Notes under the pieces: generated by a model
Seen by the model: only the letters and a program-made list of their open reading frames with translations
Databases searched by the model: none
Told to the model about the DNA's origin: nothing
Translations under genes and position numbers: made by a program
Shown here: piece after piece, positions 1 through 5,836 of the stretch
Position numbering within the stretch: position 1 is the stretch's first letter
Layout of the letters: each line of letters opens with the position of its first letter
IMG/VR virus record: IMGVR_UViG_3300044731_000977
Location: 1-34,604 of that record
DNA: 34,604 nt
DNA from: a virus
Reading direction: 5' to 3' (one strand)

Positions 1-47
1 GCCGCGCCCCCCCACGTGGCGTACCAAATCCCCCGCGATTTCTGCGG

Positions 48-272
48 CTACTGAGCCGGCTCAAGCTCTTCGAGGTACATGAGCAACCGACCCTCAGCGG
101 TATCCACGAGGTAAGCCCCGTCCTGCGGAGCGGCGACCACGCCCGGCTGGTAGCCCCCGCCGAAGGCTTTCGGGCACCGCACGCGGTCGCCGGGCTTCGG
201 GCGGTAGGCGGTGCCGTAGAAATCAGCGACAGCGGCTTCGGCGGCAGCGGCTTCGCGGTAGTGAGCGTCCAT
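48..272 (-). CDS. Hypothetical small early protein (74 aa)
   Basis: I do not recognise this protein. An Ala-rich N-terminal helix is followed by a segment (KPGDRVRCPKAFGGGYQPGVV) rich in Gly, Pro and beta-prone residues that resembles a small SH3-like barrel, then an acidic end. The ATG has a purine-rich GAAGGGA about 9 bases upstream. It is the last gene of the left-end minus-strand run and lies below two operator-like repeats. If the genome is circular, the transcript would continue into the genes at the right end. Function unknown; the ORF is credible from its ribosome-binding site and its place in the run. Confidence 0.6.
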   Translation of the reverse strand: MDAHYREAAAAEAAVADFYGTAYRPKPGDRVRCPKAFGGGYQPGVVAAPQDGAYLVDTAEGRLLMYLEELEPAQ

Positions 273-412
273 GTCGTGAGTCCCTTCAAGGTGCGTTACT
301 GGTCATCCGTCCATCAGTGAGGGGGCGTATCCTACCCCCCTCGGTTGCATCGTCAAGCGAGTTTTCGTTCGCGTGGTTTCATCGAGCAAATGAGGGGTTT
401 TCGTTCGTGCCG

Positions 413-459
413 TATGGTCTATCGGTAGGTAGGCTATGGTCTAGCGGTAGTTTCGTCAA
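413..459 (-). promoter_or_regulatory. Tandem operator-like repeats with a TTGACG -35 box
   Basis: Two 16-base repeats, TATGGTCTATCGGTAG (413-428) and TATGGTCTAGCGGTAG (435-450), differ at one base and lie 22 bp apart, about two helical turns. On the minus strand a TTGACG box (454-459) overlaps the stop codon of the micro-ORF and precedes them. The matching -10 is weak (TAGCCT at 17-base spacing). The core CTANCGGTAG is close to a palindrome and recurs inside a good promoter at 1203-1231. I infer a regulated promoter for the gene at 48-272. Confidence 0.45.
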
Positions 460-527
460 CCGGAAAGACCAGCGGCGAGGATTCGCAGCAAAACGATCGC
501 GAGCTCGATCCAGATTTCAGCGTTCAT
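456..527 (-). CDS. 23-residue membrane micro-protein, copy 1
   Basis: This 23-codon ORF has an AAGGAGG ribosome-binding site 5-6 bases before its ATG. The peptide begins MNAEIWIEL and ends AAGLSG. A hydrophobic segment flanks a single arginine, suggesting one short membrane or membrane-surface helix. It is identical at 15 of 23 residues, with no gaps, to an equally short ORF at 33796-33867. A shared length, a shared strong ribosome-binding site and conserved residues (WIEL, LRI, AGL.G) argue that both are translated. The role is unknown; a toxin-like, holin-like or regulatory peptide is possible. Confidence 0.65.
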   Translation of the reverse strand: MNAEIWIELAIVLLRILAAGLSG

Positions 528-612
528 GGTGCCCTCCTTGGCGTGTGAAAAATCCAAAAGTGCCACCCGTTTCGCGGCTGTCGGCTGGCCGGGTGGCCCC
601 ACCCTTGTGCGG

Positions 613-876
613 TTAGTTGTCGATGCCGTGGCGGCAGAGGTGCTGCTCGGGGCAGTCGGCGGTCTCGCCACGCTCGCAGGCAAGTCGGGCGGCATCGTCG
701 GCAGGGTTACTCGCGGTCACATGACGGATCAGCGAGTCGAGCGACTTGAAGTAGTTGCCGTCATCCAAGACCCACCACACCTGAGACTTTGCATGCGGCT
801 TTGTGACTCGCACATGCCGATAGCAGCGTCCACGAAAGGAGCCGTTGTTGAGCGTTGATGTTGTGCTTGCGGTCAT
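613..876 (-). CDS. Hypothetical protein (87 aa)
   Basis: I do not recognise this protein. It is a basic, Cys-containing polypeptide. The middle (VWWVLDDGNYFKSLDSLIRHVTA) looks like a small alpha/beta fold, and the C-terminal part carries CERGETADCPEQHLC, with spaced Cys residues that could bind zinc. The ATG follows an AGAGGGA ribosome-binding site. It sits between the 67-residue ORF and the micro-protein gene in the left-end minus-strand run, so it is probably an early or lysogeny-region accessory gene. Confidence 0.55.
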   Translation of the reverse strand: MTASTTSTLNNGSFRGRCYRHVRVTKPHAKSQVWWVLDDGNYFKSLDSLIRHVTASNPADDAARLACERGETADCPEQHLCRHGIDN

Positions 877-942
877 CGTTCGTTCCCTCTCGTCTCGTGG
901 TGTCGTGCCCGCCGGCCCAGTGCCGGCGGGCGGGGTGGTTGG

Positions 943-1146
943 TCAGTTAGCCGTGCATCGAAACTGACGCATATCGCCAGCCAACCCCATGACACAGGTC
1001 CAATCCCGAGTCATGCGATAGCCCTCCCATCGGTGGCACTTGTTCAGGGTTCGCATGGCCTGCGCGATTTCGGCCTCCGTGGCCGGACGCCAGACATCCG
1101 AGCCGTAGTTGCGAACTTCGTAGGTGTTGGTGTTCGTGGCGTTCAT
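943..1146 (-). CDS. Hypothetical protein (67 aa)
   Basis: I do not recognise this protein. It has an Asn/Thr-rich start, then a segment (WRPATEAEIAQAMRTLNKCHRW) that would form an amphipathic helix, and three Cys residues. The ATG has AAGGGAG upstream at a normal distance. It is the first gene after the TTGCAA/TATAGT promoter at 1203-1231, with about 55 bases of leader, so it probably heads the left-end run. Confidence 0.6.
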   Translation of the reverse strand: MNATNTNTYEVRNYGSDVWRPATEAEIAQAMRTLNKCHRWEGYRMTRDWTCVMGLAGDMRQFRCTAN

Positions 1147-1202
1147 CGTTTTGTCTCCCTTGCGTTCGTCTCCGCGAGTCTCATTCGCTCGCGTCTGGAG
1201 GT

Positions 1203-1231
1203 ACTATAGGCTATCGGTAGATGGGTTGCAA
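1203..1231 (-). promoter_or_regulatory. Sigma70-type promoter with operator-like spacer
   Basis: On the minus strand TTGCAA (1226-1231) is separated by exactly 17 bases from TATAGT (1203-1208), four and five matches to the -35 and -10 consensus. The spacer contains CTACCGATAG (1211-1220), the same motif that is repeated at 419-428 and, with one change, at 441-450. A repressor bound there would cover the promoter. It drives the run starting at 1146. Confidence 0.65.
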
Positions 1232-1277
1232 GGGGGTGAGAAAAGATTTTTTTAGGGGCGTTTTCGCGGGGGAAACG

Positions 1278-1547
1278 CTACTTCCGCCGCTTGGCGGCTT
1301 TTTTCCGCTTTGCGGCGGGCCGCTTGGCGAGGTGCTTTTTGCCCGTCGCCCTGGTCGTGAGGGTGTCGCGGACGTGGGCAGCGGATCGCTTCGCCACCAG
1401 CCGCAGCCGTTTGCCCATCATCCGGCTTTCGAGCTTGCCCTCGCGGCAGAGCACCCGCACCCAGCCATCGGTGCAGCCGATGAACTCGACCGCCTCCGAG
1501 ACCGTGAGGTAATCCACGCCGTCGATGTTGTACGCCATGCTGACCAT
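1278..1547 (-). CDS. Excisionase-like HTH DNA-binding protein
   Basis: Residues 8-60 (start of segment: DGVDYLTVSEAVEFIGCTDG) fit a MerR/excisionase-type helix-turn-helix: the LTVSEAVEFIGC helix pair, then WVRVLCREGKL and a GKRLRLV wing. The tail of about 30 residues is almost all Lys, Arg and Ala, a DNA-binding extension. It is divergent from the integrase, the usual place for a directionality factor or integrase-linked regulator. I chose the ATG at 1547: it lies 7 bases beyond a -10 box, implying a leaderless message, and no ribosome-binding site precedes it. A TTG at 1553 and an ATG at 1538 are alternatives. Confidence 0.7.
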   Translation of the reverse strand: MVSMAYNIDGVDYLTVSEAVEFIGCTDGWVRVLCREGKLESRMMGKRLRLVAKRSAAHVRDTLTTRATGKKHLAKRPAAKRKKAAKRRK

Positions 1548-1553
1548 GCCCAA

Positions 1554-1581
1554 ATGGTACGTAGAAATAGTTGGGAGTCAA
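1554..1581 (-). promoter_or_regulatory. Promoter of the excisionase-like gene
   Basis: On the minus strand TTGACT (1576-1581) and TACCAT (1554-1559) are separated by 16 bases. The predicted start of transcription is at or beside the ATG at 1547, so the message would be leaderless, as for lambda cI from PRM. Confidence 0.5.
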
Positions 1582-1617
1582 ACTGTCCTCATCGCCCCGC
1601 CCGCAGAATCCGCACGA

Positions 1618-1647
1618 CCGGCGCGGGGATCGAGTCTCCCCGGCCGG
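1618..1647. repeat. Strong hairpin between the divergent genes; possible attP arm
   Basis: GGGGA (1625-1629) pairs with TCCCC (1637-1641) around the 7-base loop TCGAGTC, extended by C1624-G1642. CCGG (1618-1621) pairs with CCGG (1644-1647) beyond a small internal loop. The 7-base loop and 5-bp stem recall a tRNA T-arm, which many phage attachment sites contain, and the site lies just upstream of the integrase. It does not fit a T-arm exactly (A in place of the first T), so attP is only a guess. Confidence 0.3.
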
Positions 1648-1659
1648 CTGGCGGATACT

Positions 1660-1726
1660 GTGGACTAGGCAATGTTCGACTGGAGGCGGCTCCTATCGAA
1701 TCGTTGTATAGTGGACTCCTGTCCAC
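1660..1726 (+). promoter_or_regulatory. Integrase promoter region with GTGGAC repeats
   Basis: A plus-strand TATAGT (1707-1712) is a good -10 box, without a convincing -35. It overlaps a perfect inverted repeat, GTGGAC (1711-1716) and GTCCAC (1721-1726), and a further GTGGAC lies at 1660-1665. A protein binding these would block transcription of the integrase, so autoregulation or control by the divergent HTH protein is plausible. Confidence 0.4.
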
Positions 1727-1749
1727 GCATCCAATGAGAGAGGGAGTCG

Positions 1750-2328
1750 ATGGAACCGATCACGCTGGCGGAGCTCTTCGAGCGGTATGGAGACCTGCGG
1801 AATCTCGACAAAAAAACGATGGTGCTCTACTCGATGCTGCTCACCCGCCTGCGGGCGTTCCTGGGGCACGAGCCCAGCACTGCCGACCTCGACGATCTGA
1901 CGATCTCGCGGTATCTCAGGCATCGTGCCACCAACGTCTACCGAGGGCAGCCGATCCGCCCGGCGAGCGTCCAGAAGGACAAAGTGATGATCGCCGCCGT
2001 CTGGAACCTCGCCGCCCGAAAGCGATGGGTGAGCGAGTTCCCCGAGCTCCCCCGCATCAAAGTCGCCAAGAGCATCCCGACCGGGCGGGCCTACACCGCC
2101 GAAGACGTGGCCGCACTCATCCGCCGGGCTCGCCGGCACGACCGGGGGACAGCCCTCGGCGTGGTGGTGGAGCACGCTCATCTACATGGCGTACTGCACG
2201 GGCGAGCGGGCGACCGCCCTAATGTCGCTCCGCTGGGCCGAACTCGACACTGCCCGCCGCCGGGTCATTTTCCTAGGTGCGACCCGCAAGGGATCGACCC
2301 GCGACATCGAGCGGGACTTCACCGCTGA
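1750..2328 (+). pseudogene. Tyrosine integrase, N-terminal part, frameshifted
   Basis: Residues 1-130 read as the SAM-like core-binding domain of a phage tyrosine recombinase (KTMVLYSMLLTRLRAF, a helical DISRYL-type segment, then IKVAKSIPTGRAYTAEDVAA, the usual linker into the catalytic domain). An AGGGAG site precedes the ATG. After about codon 133 the frame gives nonsense. Dropping one G from the GGGGG run at 2144-2148 restores the expected text (WWWSTLIYMAYCTGERATAL) in the next frame, so the gene is one integrase of about 310 residues split by a single-base change. A sequencing error, a real mutation or recoding are all possible. Confidence 0.75.
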
Positions 2329-2680
2329 CCTCGCCAAGTTCCTCGAAGCCCGCCGCCGCCGGCCCGAGGATCTGGTGTGGCCGTGGGATCGCCACCGTGG
2401 GAGCCTCTGGACGAGCCTCAAACTGCTCTGCCGGCTGGCAGGGGTGCGGTATCGGGGCTTCCACGGTCTGAGGCGTACACGGGCTTCCTACGCCGCCCTG
2501 GCGGGCGGTACGGCTGCCGCCACCCAGGTGCTCGATCACAGCGATCCCAGGCTCCAAGAGCGGTACGTAGACCCTCAGATATGCCCCAGCGAGCAGAGCG
2601 GGGTCGAAGTCATGCCGTCGCTGCGGCTGGACGATCCGCCCGCCGGGCAGGAGGAGCCGCCAGCCGAGCCGGCGGCGTAG
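2186..2680 (+). pseudogene. int: Tyrosine integrase, catalytic part
   Basis: This frame holds the catalytic domain: the first catalytic Arg in TGERATALMSLRW, the HxxR box in FHGLRRTRASYA, the second His in VLDHSDPRL and the nucleophilic Tyr in QERYVDP. All motifs are intact. The ORF continues upstream of its ATG without a stop far enough to join the N-terminal half at 2144-2148. The C-terminal tail is Pro/Glu/Ala rich. The enzyme would integrate and, with the excisionase-like protein, excise the phage. It lacks the look of an integron IntI. It may not be made as it stands because the ATG at 2186 has no clear ribosome-binding site. Confidence 0.8.
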
Positions 2681-2695
2681 CAGATGTTCACGTAT

Positions 2696-2715
2696 CCCCC
2701 GGTATCCGCCGGGGG
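2696..2715 (+). terminator. Hairpin after the integrase
   Basis: CCCCCGG (2696-2702) and CCGGGGG (2709-2715) form a perfect 7-bp stem with loop TATCCG, 16 bases after the integrase stop. The following bases (TAGGCTTTGATTCCTT) are only moderately T-rich, so termination may be partial. Confidence 0.45.
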
Positions 2716-2745
2716 TAGGCTTTGATTCCTTGAAAGGAGGGTTCG

Positions 2746-3051
2746 ATGAAACTGAAGGTGTGGCAGATCGTGCTCGCGGTGTTCCTCGGTGTCGCCGGGA
2801 TCGGCTTCGTCCTCCAGGCGACCGGGCTCGCGCCGAAGCCAAACGGCAAGCCGAGCGGGGCGATGTACATGGGCGGCGTCGCCGCCATCGACATGGCAAA
2901 CTCGGGGGCAGAGAAGCCCACCGCCGAGCGAGTTGATGCGTTGGCTCGTGCGGCTGCGACGAAGAGCAACGTCGATGCAGACGATCGCAGCCGGTTCGTC
3001 CGCGACTTCGAGTTCGGATTCTGGAAAGGCTGGAAGACGGCAACGCGGTAG
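2746..3051 (+). CDS. Membrane-anchored or secreted hypothetical protein (101 aa)
   Basis: I do not recognise this protein. Residues 1-27 (KLKVWQIVLAVFLGVAGIGF) form a basic start and one hydrophobic helix, a signal anchor or signal peptide. The rest is polar, with a C-terminal aromatic stretch (FVRDFEFGFWKGWK). An AAAGGAGGG ribosome-binding site precedes the ATG. It shares the plus strand only with the integrase, downstream of it, so it may be expressed in the lysogen; a role in exclusion or conversion is speculation. Confidence 0.65.
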   Translation: MKLKVWQIVLAVFLGVAGIGFVLQATGLAPKPNGKPSGAMYMGGVAAIDMANSGAEKPTAERVDALARAAATKSNVDADDRSRFVRDFEFGFWKGWKTATR

Positions 3052-3062
3052 GTGCCGGCACA

Positions 3063-3109
3063 GCGAGGAGGCGGCGGGGAAAGGGAGAAAACCCGCCGCC
3101 TCAACTCGC
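3063..3109. terminator. Large bidirectional terminator-like hairpin
   Basis: An 11-bp perfect stem (3068-3078 with 3092-3102, GAGGCGGCGGG) has a 13-base A/G loop and is extended by GCGAG (3063-3067) pairing with CTCGC (3105-3109) across an AA bulge, 16 bp in all. It lies between convergent genes ending at 3051 and 3119, where a terminator for both strands is expected. There is no U tract. Confidence 0.6.
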
Positions 3110-3118
3110 TGGCCCGGA

Positions 3119-3307
3119 TCATTCGGTCGCGGGCTGCCGCAGTTCCTCGCGGTACGCCGCCTCGACCTTGAGCCGTCGCACCTCGAAGATCAGCCGCATC
3201 ACATCCGCCGCGAGCGTGCCGCTCGTGCCCGTGTACGCTCCCGAGAACTGCCGAGCTCGTTGCTCGCACTCCGCGAGGTACGCGTCGGTGAGGGGCTCAC
3301 GAGTCAT
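3119..3307 (-). CDS. Hypothetical protein (62 aa)
   Basis: I do not recognise this protein. It is helical and charged, with MTREPLTDAYLAECEQRARQ at the N-terminus and a MRLIFEVRRLKVEAAYREEL helix near the end. I chose the ATG at 3307 because it overlaps the stop of the upstream gene as ATGA, the standard coupling in this genome. A longer reading upstream would run through the neighbouring gene in another frame. It is the last gene of the minus-strand late run. Confidence 0.6.
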   Translation of the reverse strand: MTREPLTDAYLAECEQRARQFSGAYTGTSGTLAADVMRLIFEVRRLKVEAAYREELRQPATE

Positions 3308-3789
3308 CGGTGTTCCTCGCGATGAAGCAGGAGAGCCAAGAGCGAGTAGCTCGCGAGATCGAAGAGGTTGTCTTCGAGCGACTCGTTTTCCAGCCGCCCG
3401 GTCGCGTTGTACGCGGCGAGCCTCGTCACCTTGTCGGAGAGCCTGACCATCGCGCCCTTCCACGCCGGGATCCCGACGAACTTCGCTCCGTTGCGAATGT
3501 TGGCGAGCGGGTCTTCGCCGCTCGGGCAGCCGTAGTCTCGGCTCTTGCGACGGTGCATCTCTTTCAAGGCATCGCACAGATCGAAGAACTCCTGCGACGT
3601 GGGGTGAACGTCAGACCGCAGGAGCGAGTCGCCGCGCATCCGCAATCCTTCGCAGCACGAAGGAACCGTGTCGCCCTGGTCGAGTTGGTAGCCGATCATC
3701 TTTTCGTCGCTCGGGTCGGTCGCTTCGAGCCGAGCCTTGACCGCTGCCCGCATCGCCTCGTTCGCTTTCTCCAGAATCGCCGCTGTCAT
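3304..3789 (-). CDS. MazG/DUF1599-like nucleotide-associated protein
   Basis: The second half resembles the DUF1599 (Nmad1) family, all-alpha proteins related to NTP pyrophosphohydrolases and found in phages: MHRRKSRDYGCPSGEDPLAN, then a KGAMVRLSDKVTRLAAY helix with the Arg/Asp/Lys pattern, then ENESLEDNLFDLASYSLLAL with acidic metal-site candidates. 161 residues suits the family. Its start overlaps the phosphoesterase stop. In other phages the family is associated with modified-base metabolism; here a role in nucleotide housekeeping is inferred from family resemblance only. Confidence 0.6.
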   Translation of the reverse strand: MTAAILEKANEAMRAAVKARLEATDPSDEKMIGYQLDQGDTVPSCCEGLRMRGDSLLRSDVHPTSQEFFDLCDALKEMHRRKSRDYGCPSGEDPLANIRNGAKFVGIPAWKGAMVRLSDKVTRLAAYNATGRLENESLEDNLFDLASYSLLALLLHREEHR

Positions 3790-4973
3790 GTGAGTTCCTT
3801 TCTCGGCCCTGCTACGTGCGTCGCGGTCAACCCACCGTCGAACGCGTAGAGGTGAGTCTCCATCGCTTGTCTAGCGTTCAGAAATCCCAGGCTCGCGTGC
3901 CAATCATCGGCGACGCAGAGCGAGGGTGCGGTTCGCACGAGCACGCCGTCGATCGTCTCGATCGGTCGCGACCACTCGGCAGCGGTCGAGTGGTAATGCC
4001 CGGTGTGGTACTCGCGGTACGGGCACACCGCCCACTGCGACGCCGCCTCGATCGCCATGAGTTGCGGGAGCTTCTTCTTCGCCCGATGCCCGTGGGCGAA
4101 GCCCAGCAGGTTCCGCCCGTGCGAGAGGTACTTCCGCCCCGTGTAGCGTTCGTCGATCGTGATCCGCTTGTCGTTTCGGTATCGCTCCAGCAAGAGCCGA
4201 TGGAAGACCCACGAGAGCGTCTCGTCGTGGTTGCCATGCACGAGCACCACATCGGTCGGAACCGTCTCGGCGGATCGCTCCACGATCCCGAGAAATGTCG
4301 TGACGCCAACATCCAGCATCTTCTGGAGTCGCCCGTCGCGTTCGAGCAGCGTGCCGCTGGAAGTCTCGGCACGCTCGGCTCGATCGTAATGGAACAGATC
4401 ACCTAGGAAGGCGATCGTGCGGCGAGTGGGCTTGTGGGAATCTCCCACCGCCAGGAGCTCATGCCCAGCCTCGCGCACGACTCGCTCGGCAATCGAGAGA
4501 TCCCAATCCGCCCCCGTGGTCGCCTTCCACGAGTAGTTTCCCAGATGCGTGTCGCTGACCACGAGCACTTGCCAGAGCCCCGGCTTGGGCTTACCATGCC
4601 CCTTCGCTGCCGGGCGGCGAATCTCGCGGGTCGCCGCCCCGATCATCGCCTCGACCGCCTCGCGGACGTTCGGCCCCGACTTGGGTCTCAGCCTGACGAA
4701 CACGCGATGCAGTTCGGTGACGGTTGTGCCGCCCTCGCCGTCGCCCGAGGCACACTCCCACTTCGTCGCCTCGGATGCCGCCACCTCATAGCGAGTCATA
4801 TCCGCTTCGATATGGGCGAGCAGATCCTCGACCGTCTTGATCCGCCGGCTCGTGGAGCGGGCTTCGAGCGTGTCGCCTTCCTGCCGCTGCGTAACCTGTT
4901 CCGCCGTGGCCGGCGGGCTAGGTGCGGGCAGACTCGACACGACAGCCGCTTTCAGTCCTTGCTTGCCAGCCAT
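3786..4973 (-). CDS. Calcineurin-like metallophosphoesterase
   Basis: All metal-binding motifs of the calcineurin-like phosphoesterase superfamily are visible in order: VVSDTHLG (Asp141, His143), FLGDLFH (Asp192), VHGNHD (Asn248, His249), GFAHGH near residue 295 and TGHYHS near 325. An N-terminal extension of about 130 residues is predicted helical and basic at its end (RRPAAKGHGKPKPG). Phage members of this family are often related to nucleases of the SbcD/Mre11 type or are of unknown substrate. The gene is coupled to its neighbours by short overlaps on both sides. Substrate unknown. Confidence 0.8.
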   Translation of the reverse strand: MAGKQGLKAAVVSSLPAPSPPATAEQVTQRQEGDTLEARSTSRRIKTVEDLLAHIEADMTRYEVAASEATKWECASGDGEGGTTVTELHRVFVRLRPKSGPNVREAVEAMIGAATREIRRPAAKGHGKPKPGLWQVLVVSDTHLGNYSWKATTGADWDLSIAERVVREAGHELLAVGDSHKPTRRTIAFLGDLFHYDRAERAETSSGTLLERDGRLQKMLDVGVTTFLGIVERSAETVPTDVVLVHGNHDETLSWVFHRLLLERYRNDKRITIDERYTGRKYLSHGRNLLGFAHGHRAKKKLPQLMAIEAASQWAVCPYREYHTGHYHSTAAEWSRPIETIDGVLVRTAPSLCVADDWHASLGFLNARQAMETHLYAFDGGLTATHVAGPRKELT

Positions 4974-5203
4974 TCACGCACTCCCGGTACGCCGCAGATC
5001 GTGATGCCGCGTTGCTGACAGTTCGCCACGATTGCTGCGGCAAGGCTGCGGCCCGAGGCTTGAATGGTGCCCGCCCGCCATTCGCGTTTGATCGCAATCA
5101 GTTCGTCGCGCACGTCATTGGGCAATCGGTCGATCCAGCGAAGCGGCAGCCTTGGGGCTTGCGGGGCAGCAGCCGCCACGATCGCAGAGCGGAGATCATT
5201 CAC
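4952..5203 (-). CDS. Hypothetical protein (83 aa)
   Basis: I do not recognise this protein. The middle (RWIDRLPNDVRDELIAIKRE) and the C-terminus (AAAIVANCQQRGITICGVPG) recall a short HTH-like protein that recognises few determinants: a helix, a turn and VREWLASKD. It overlaps the phosphoesterase gene by 22 bases downstream and the metallopeptidase-like gene by 8 bases upstream, so it is translated in the same operon. DNA binding is possible but not shown. Confidence 0.55.
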   Translation of the reverse strand: MNDLRSAIVAAAAPQAPRLPLRWIDRLPNDVRDELIAIKREWRAGTIQASGRSLAAAIVANCQQRGITICGVPGVREWLASKD

Positions 5204-5480
5204 GCGGCACCTCCTTGTACCCGAGCATGGTCAGCACACGCCGCTGCACGCGTGCAAGTTCGGTCACCGCTTCCTCGCTGATGCTCGGCCCGAGCACTGC
5301 GTGGGCGATCTCGTGAAGCACCGTCTCCAACTTCTGCGACCCCGTGCAGCGATCGTCAATCAGGATTCGCGGGCTGGTCGCGTTATCAAAGAACGTCCAG
5401 CCCATCGCGTCCCCCTTGAGCCGGGTGAACCGCAAGAGCCAACGCTTGCCGTCGATCGTGATGTGGTGATCTTCCGCCAC
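5196..5480 (-). CDS. Small HExxH zinc-metallopeptidase-like protein
   Basis: Residues 50-75 contain VLHEIAHAVLGPSISEEAVT: an HEIAH zinc-binding motif with a Glu about 12 residues later, the pattern of ImmA/IrrE-type and SprT-like gluzincins. The first 45 residues would form a beta sheet (KRWLLRFTRLKGDAMGWTFF). At 94 residues it is a minimal domain. Phage homologues of this size are common in late operons with unknown substrate. The start is a GTG preceded by AAAGGG; the ATG at codon 26 is less likely. Confidence 0.65.
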   Translation of the reverse strand: MAEDHHITIDGKRWLLRFTRLKGDAMGWTFFDNATSPRILIDDRCTGSQKLETVLHEIAHAVLGPSISEEAVTELARVQRRVLTMLGYKEVPRE

Positions 5481-5515
5481 GACGAGCCCTTTCGCCCGTC
5501 AGTGTCGCGAGGATG

Positions 5516-5836
5516 TCAACCGAACACAGCCTTCGCGTATCGCTGGGCGAGCCGCCTCGCGACGCGTTGCACACGAACGCCGGCATCATTCAGCCACTTC
5601 TGGCGAGCCTCACACCCGCACTCGCCCGGCTTGCCGGCAGTTCGCGTCCACCGCTCGACTCGCTCCTTCGTGACGCCGAGCCGAGAGAGCGAACGCTCCA
5701 CGAAGTCGCCGAGCAAAAACGGCCGCCACGGCTGCGGCGGGGGCGGGCGGCACTGCCGAAACGTCGGCCGCGACTTCGCCCGGTAGCCGCACGTCGGGCA
5801 AGTCAGCGATTTGCTGAAGTCGCAGAGCTGCGTCAT
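5516..5836 (-). CDS. Zinc-ribbon-start hypothetical tail-region protein (106 aa)
   Basis: The N-terminus has CPTCGYRA and, later, GECGCEARQKWLNDAG, so two or three Cys pairs may bind zinc. The rest is helical and basic. I chose the ATG at 5836, which overlaps the stop of the large tail protein as ATGA, giving 106 residues; the longer reading to 5893 lies inside that gene. Function unknown; position suggests a tail-tip or late accessory protein. Confidence 0.6.
   Translation of the reverse strand: MTQLCDFSKSLTCPTCGYRAKSRPTFRQCRPPPPQPWRPFLLGDFVERSLSRLGVTKERVERWTRTAGKPGECGCEARQKWLNDAGVRVQRVARRLAQRYAKAVFG

Noticed and set aside
1611-1650. Possible tRNA fragment (T-arm-like GGGGA-TCGAGTC-TCCCC)
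   Set aside because: The loop does not keep the required TTC start and no acceptor stem or CCA end can be drawn. Kept only as a hairpin, possibly attP.
1221-2222. Long plus-strand ORF of 333 residues over the excisionase-like gene and integrase start
   Set aside because: It is a shadow reading: the text is Arg/Pro/His-rich with no domain pattern, and it overlaps two genes with clear motifs.
2186-2680. The tyrosine recombinase as an integron integrase serving the attC-like sites
   Set aside because: The text around the HxxR and Tyr boxes looks like a phage integrase, I see no IntI-specific added patch, and it lies about 9 kb away around a circle next to an excisionase-like gene.
3119-3577. 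Longer reading (152 residues) upstream of the 62-residue ORF
   Set aside because: Upstream of 3307 it is Arg/Pro-rich shadow of the MazG-like gene, and the ATGA overlap at 3304-3307 gives a better start.
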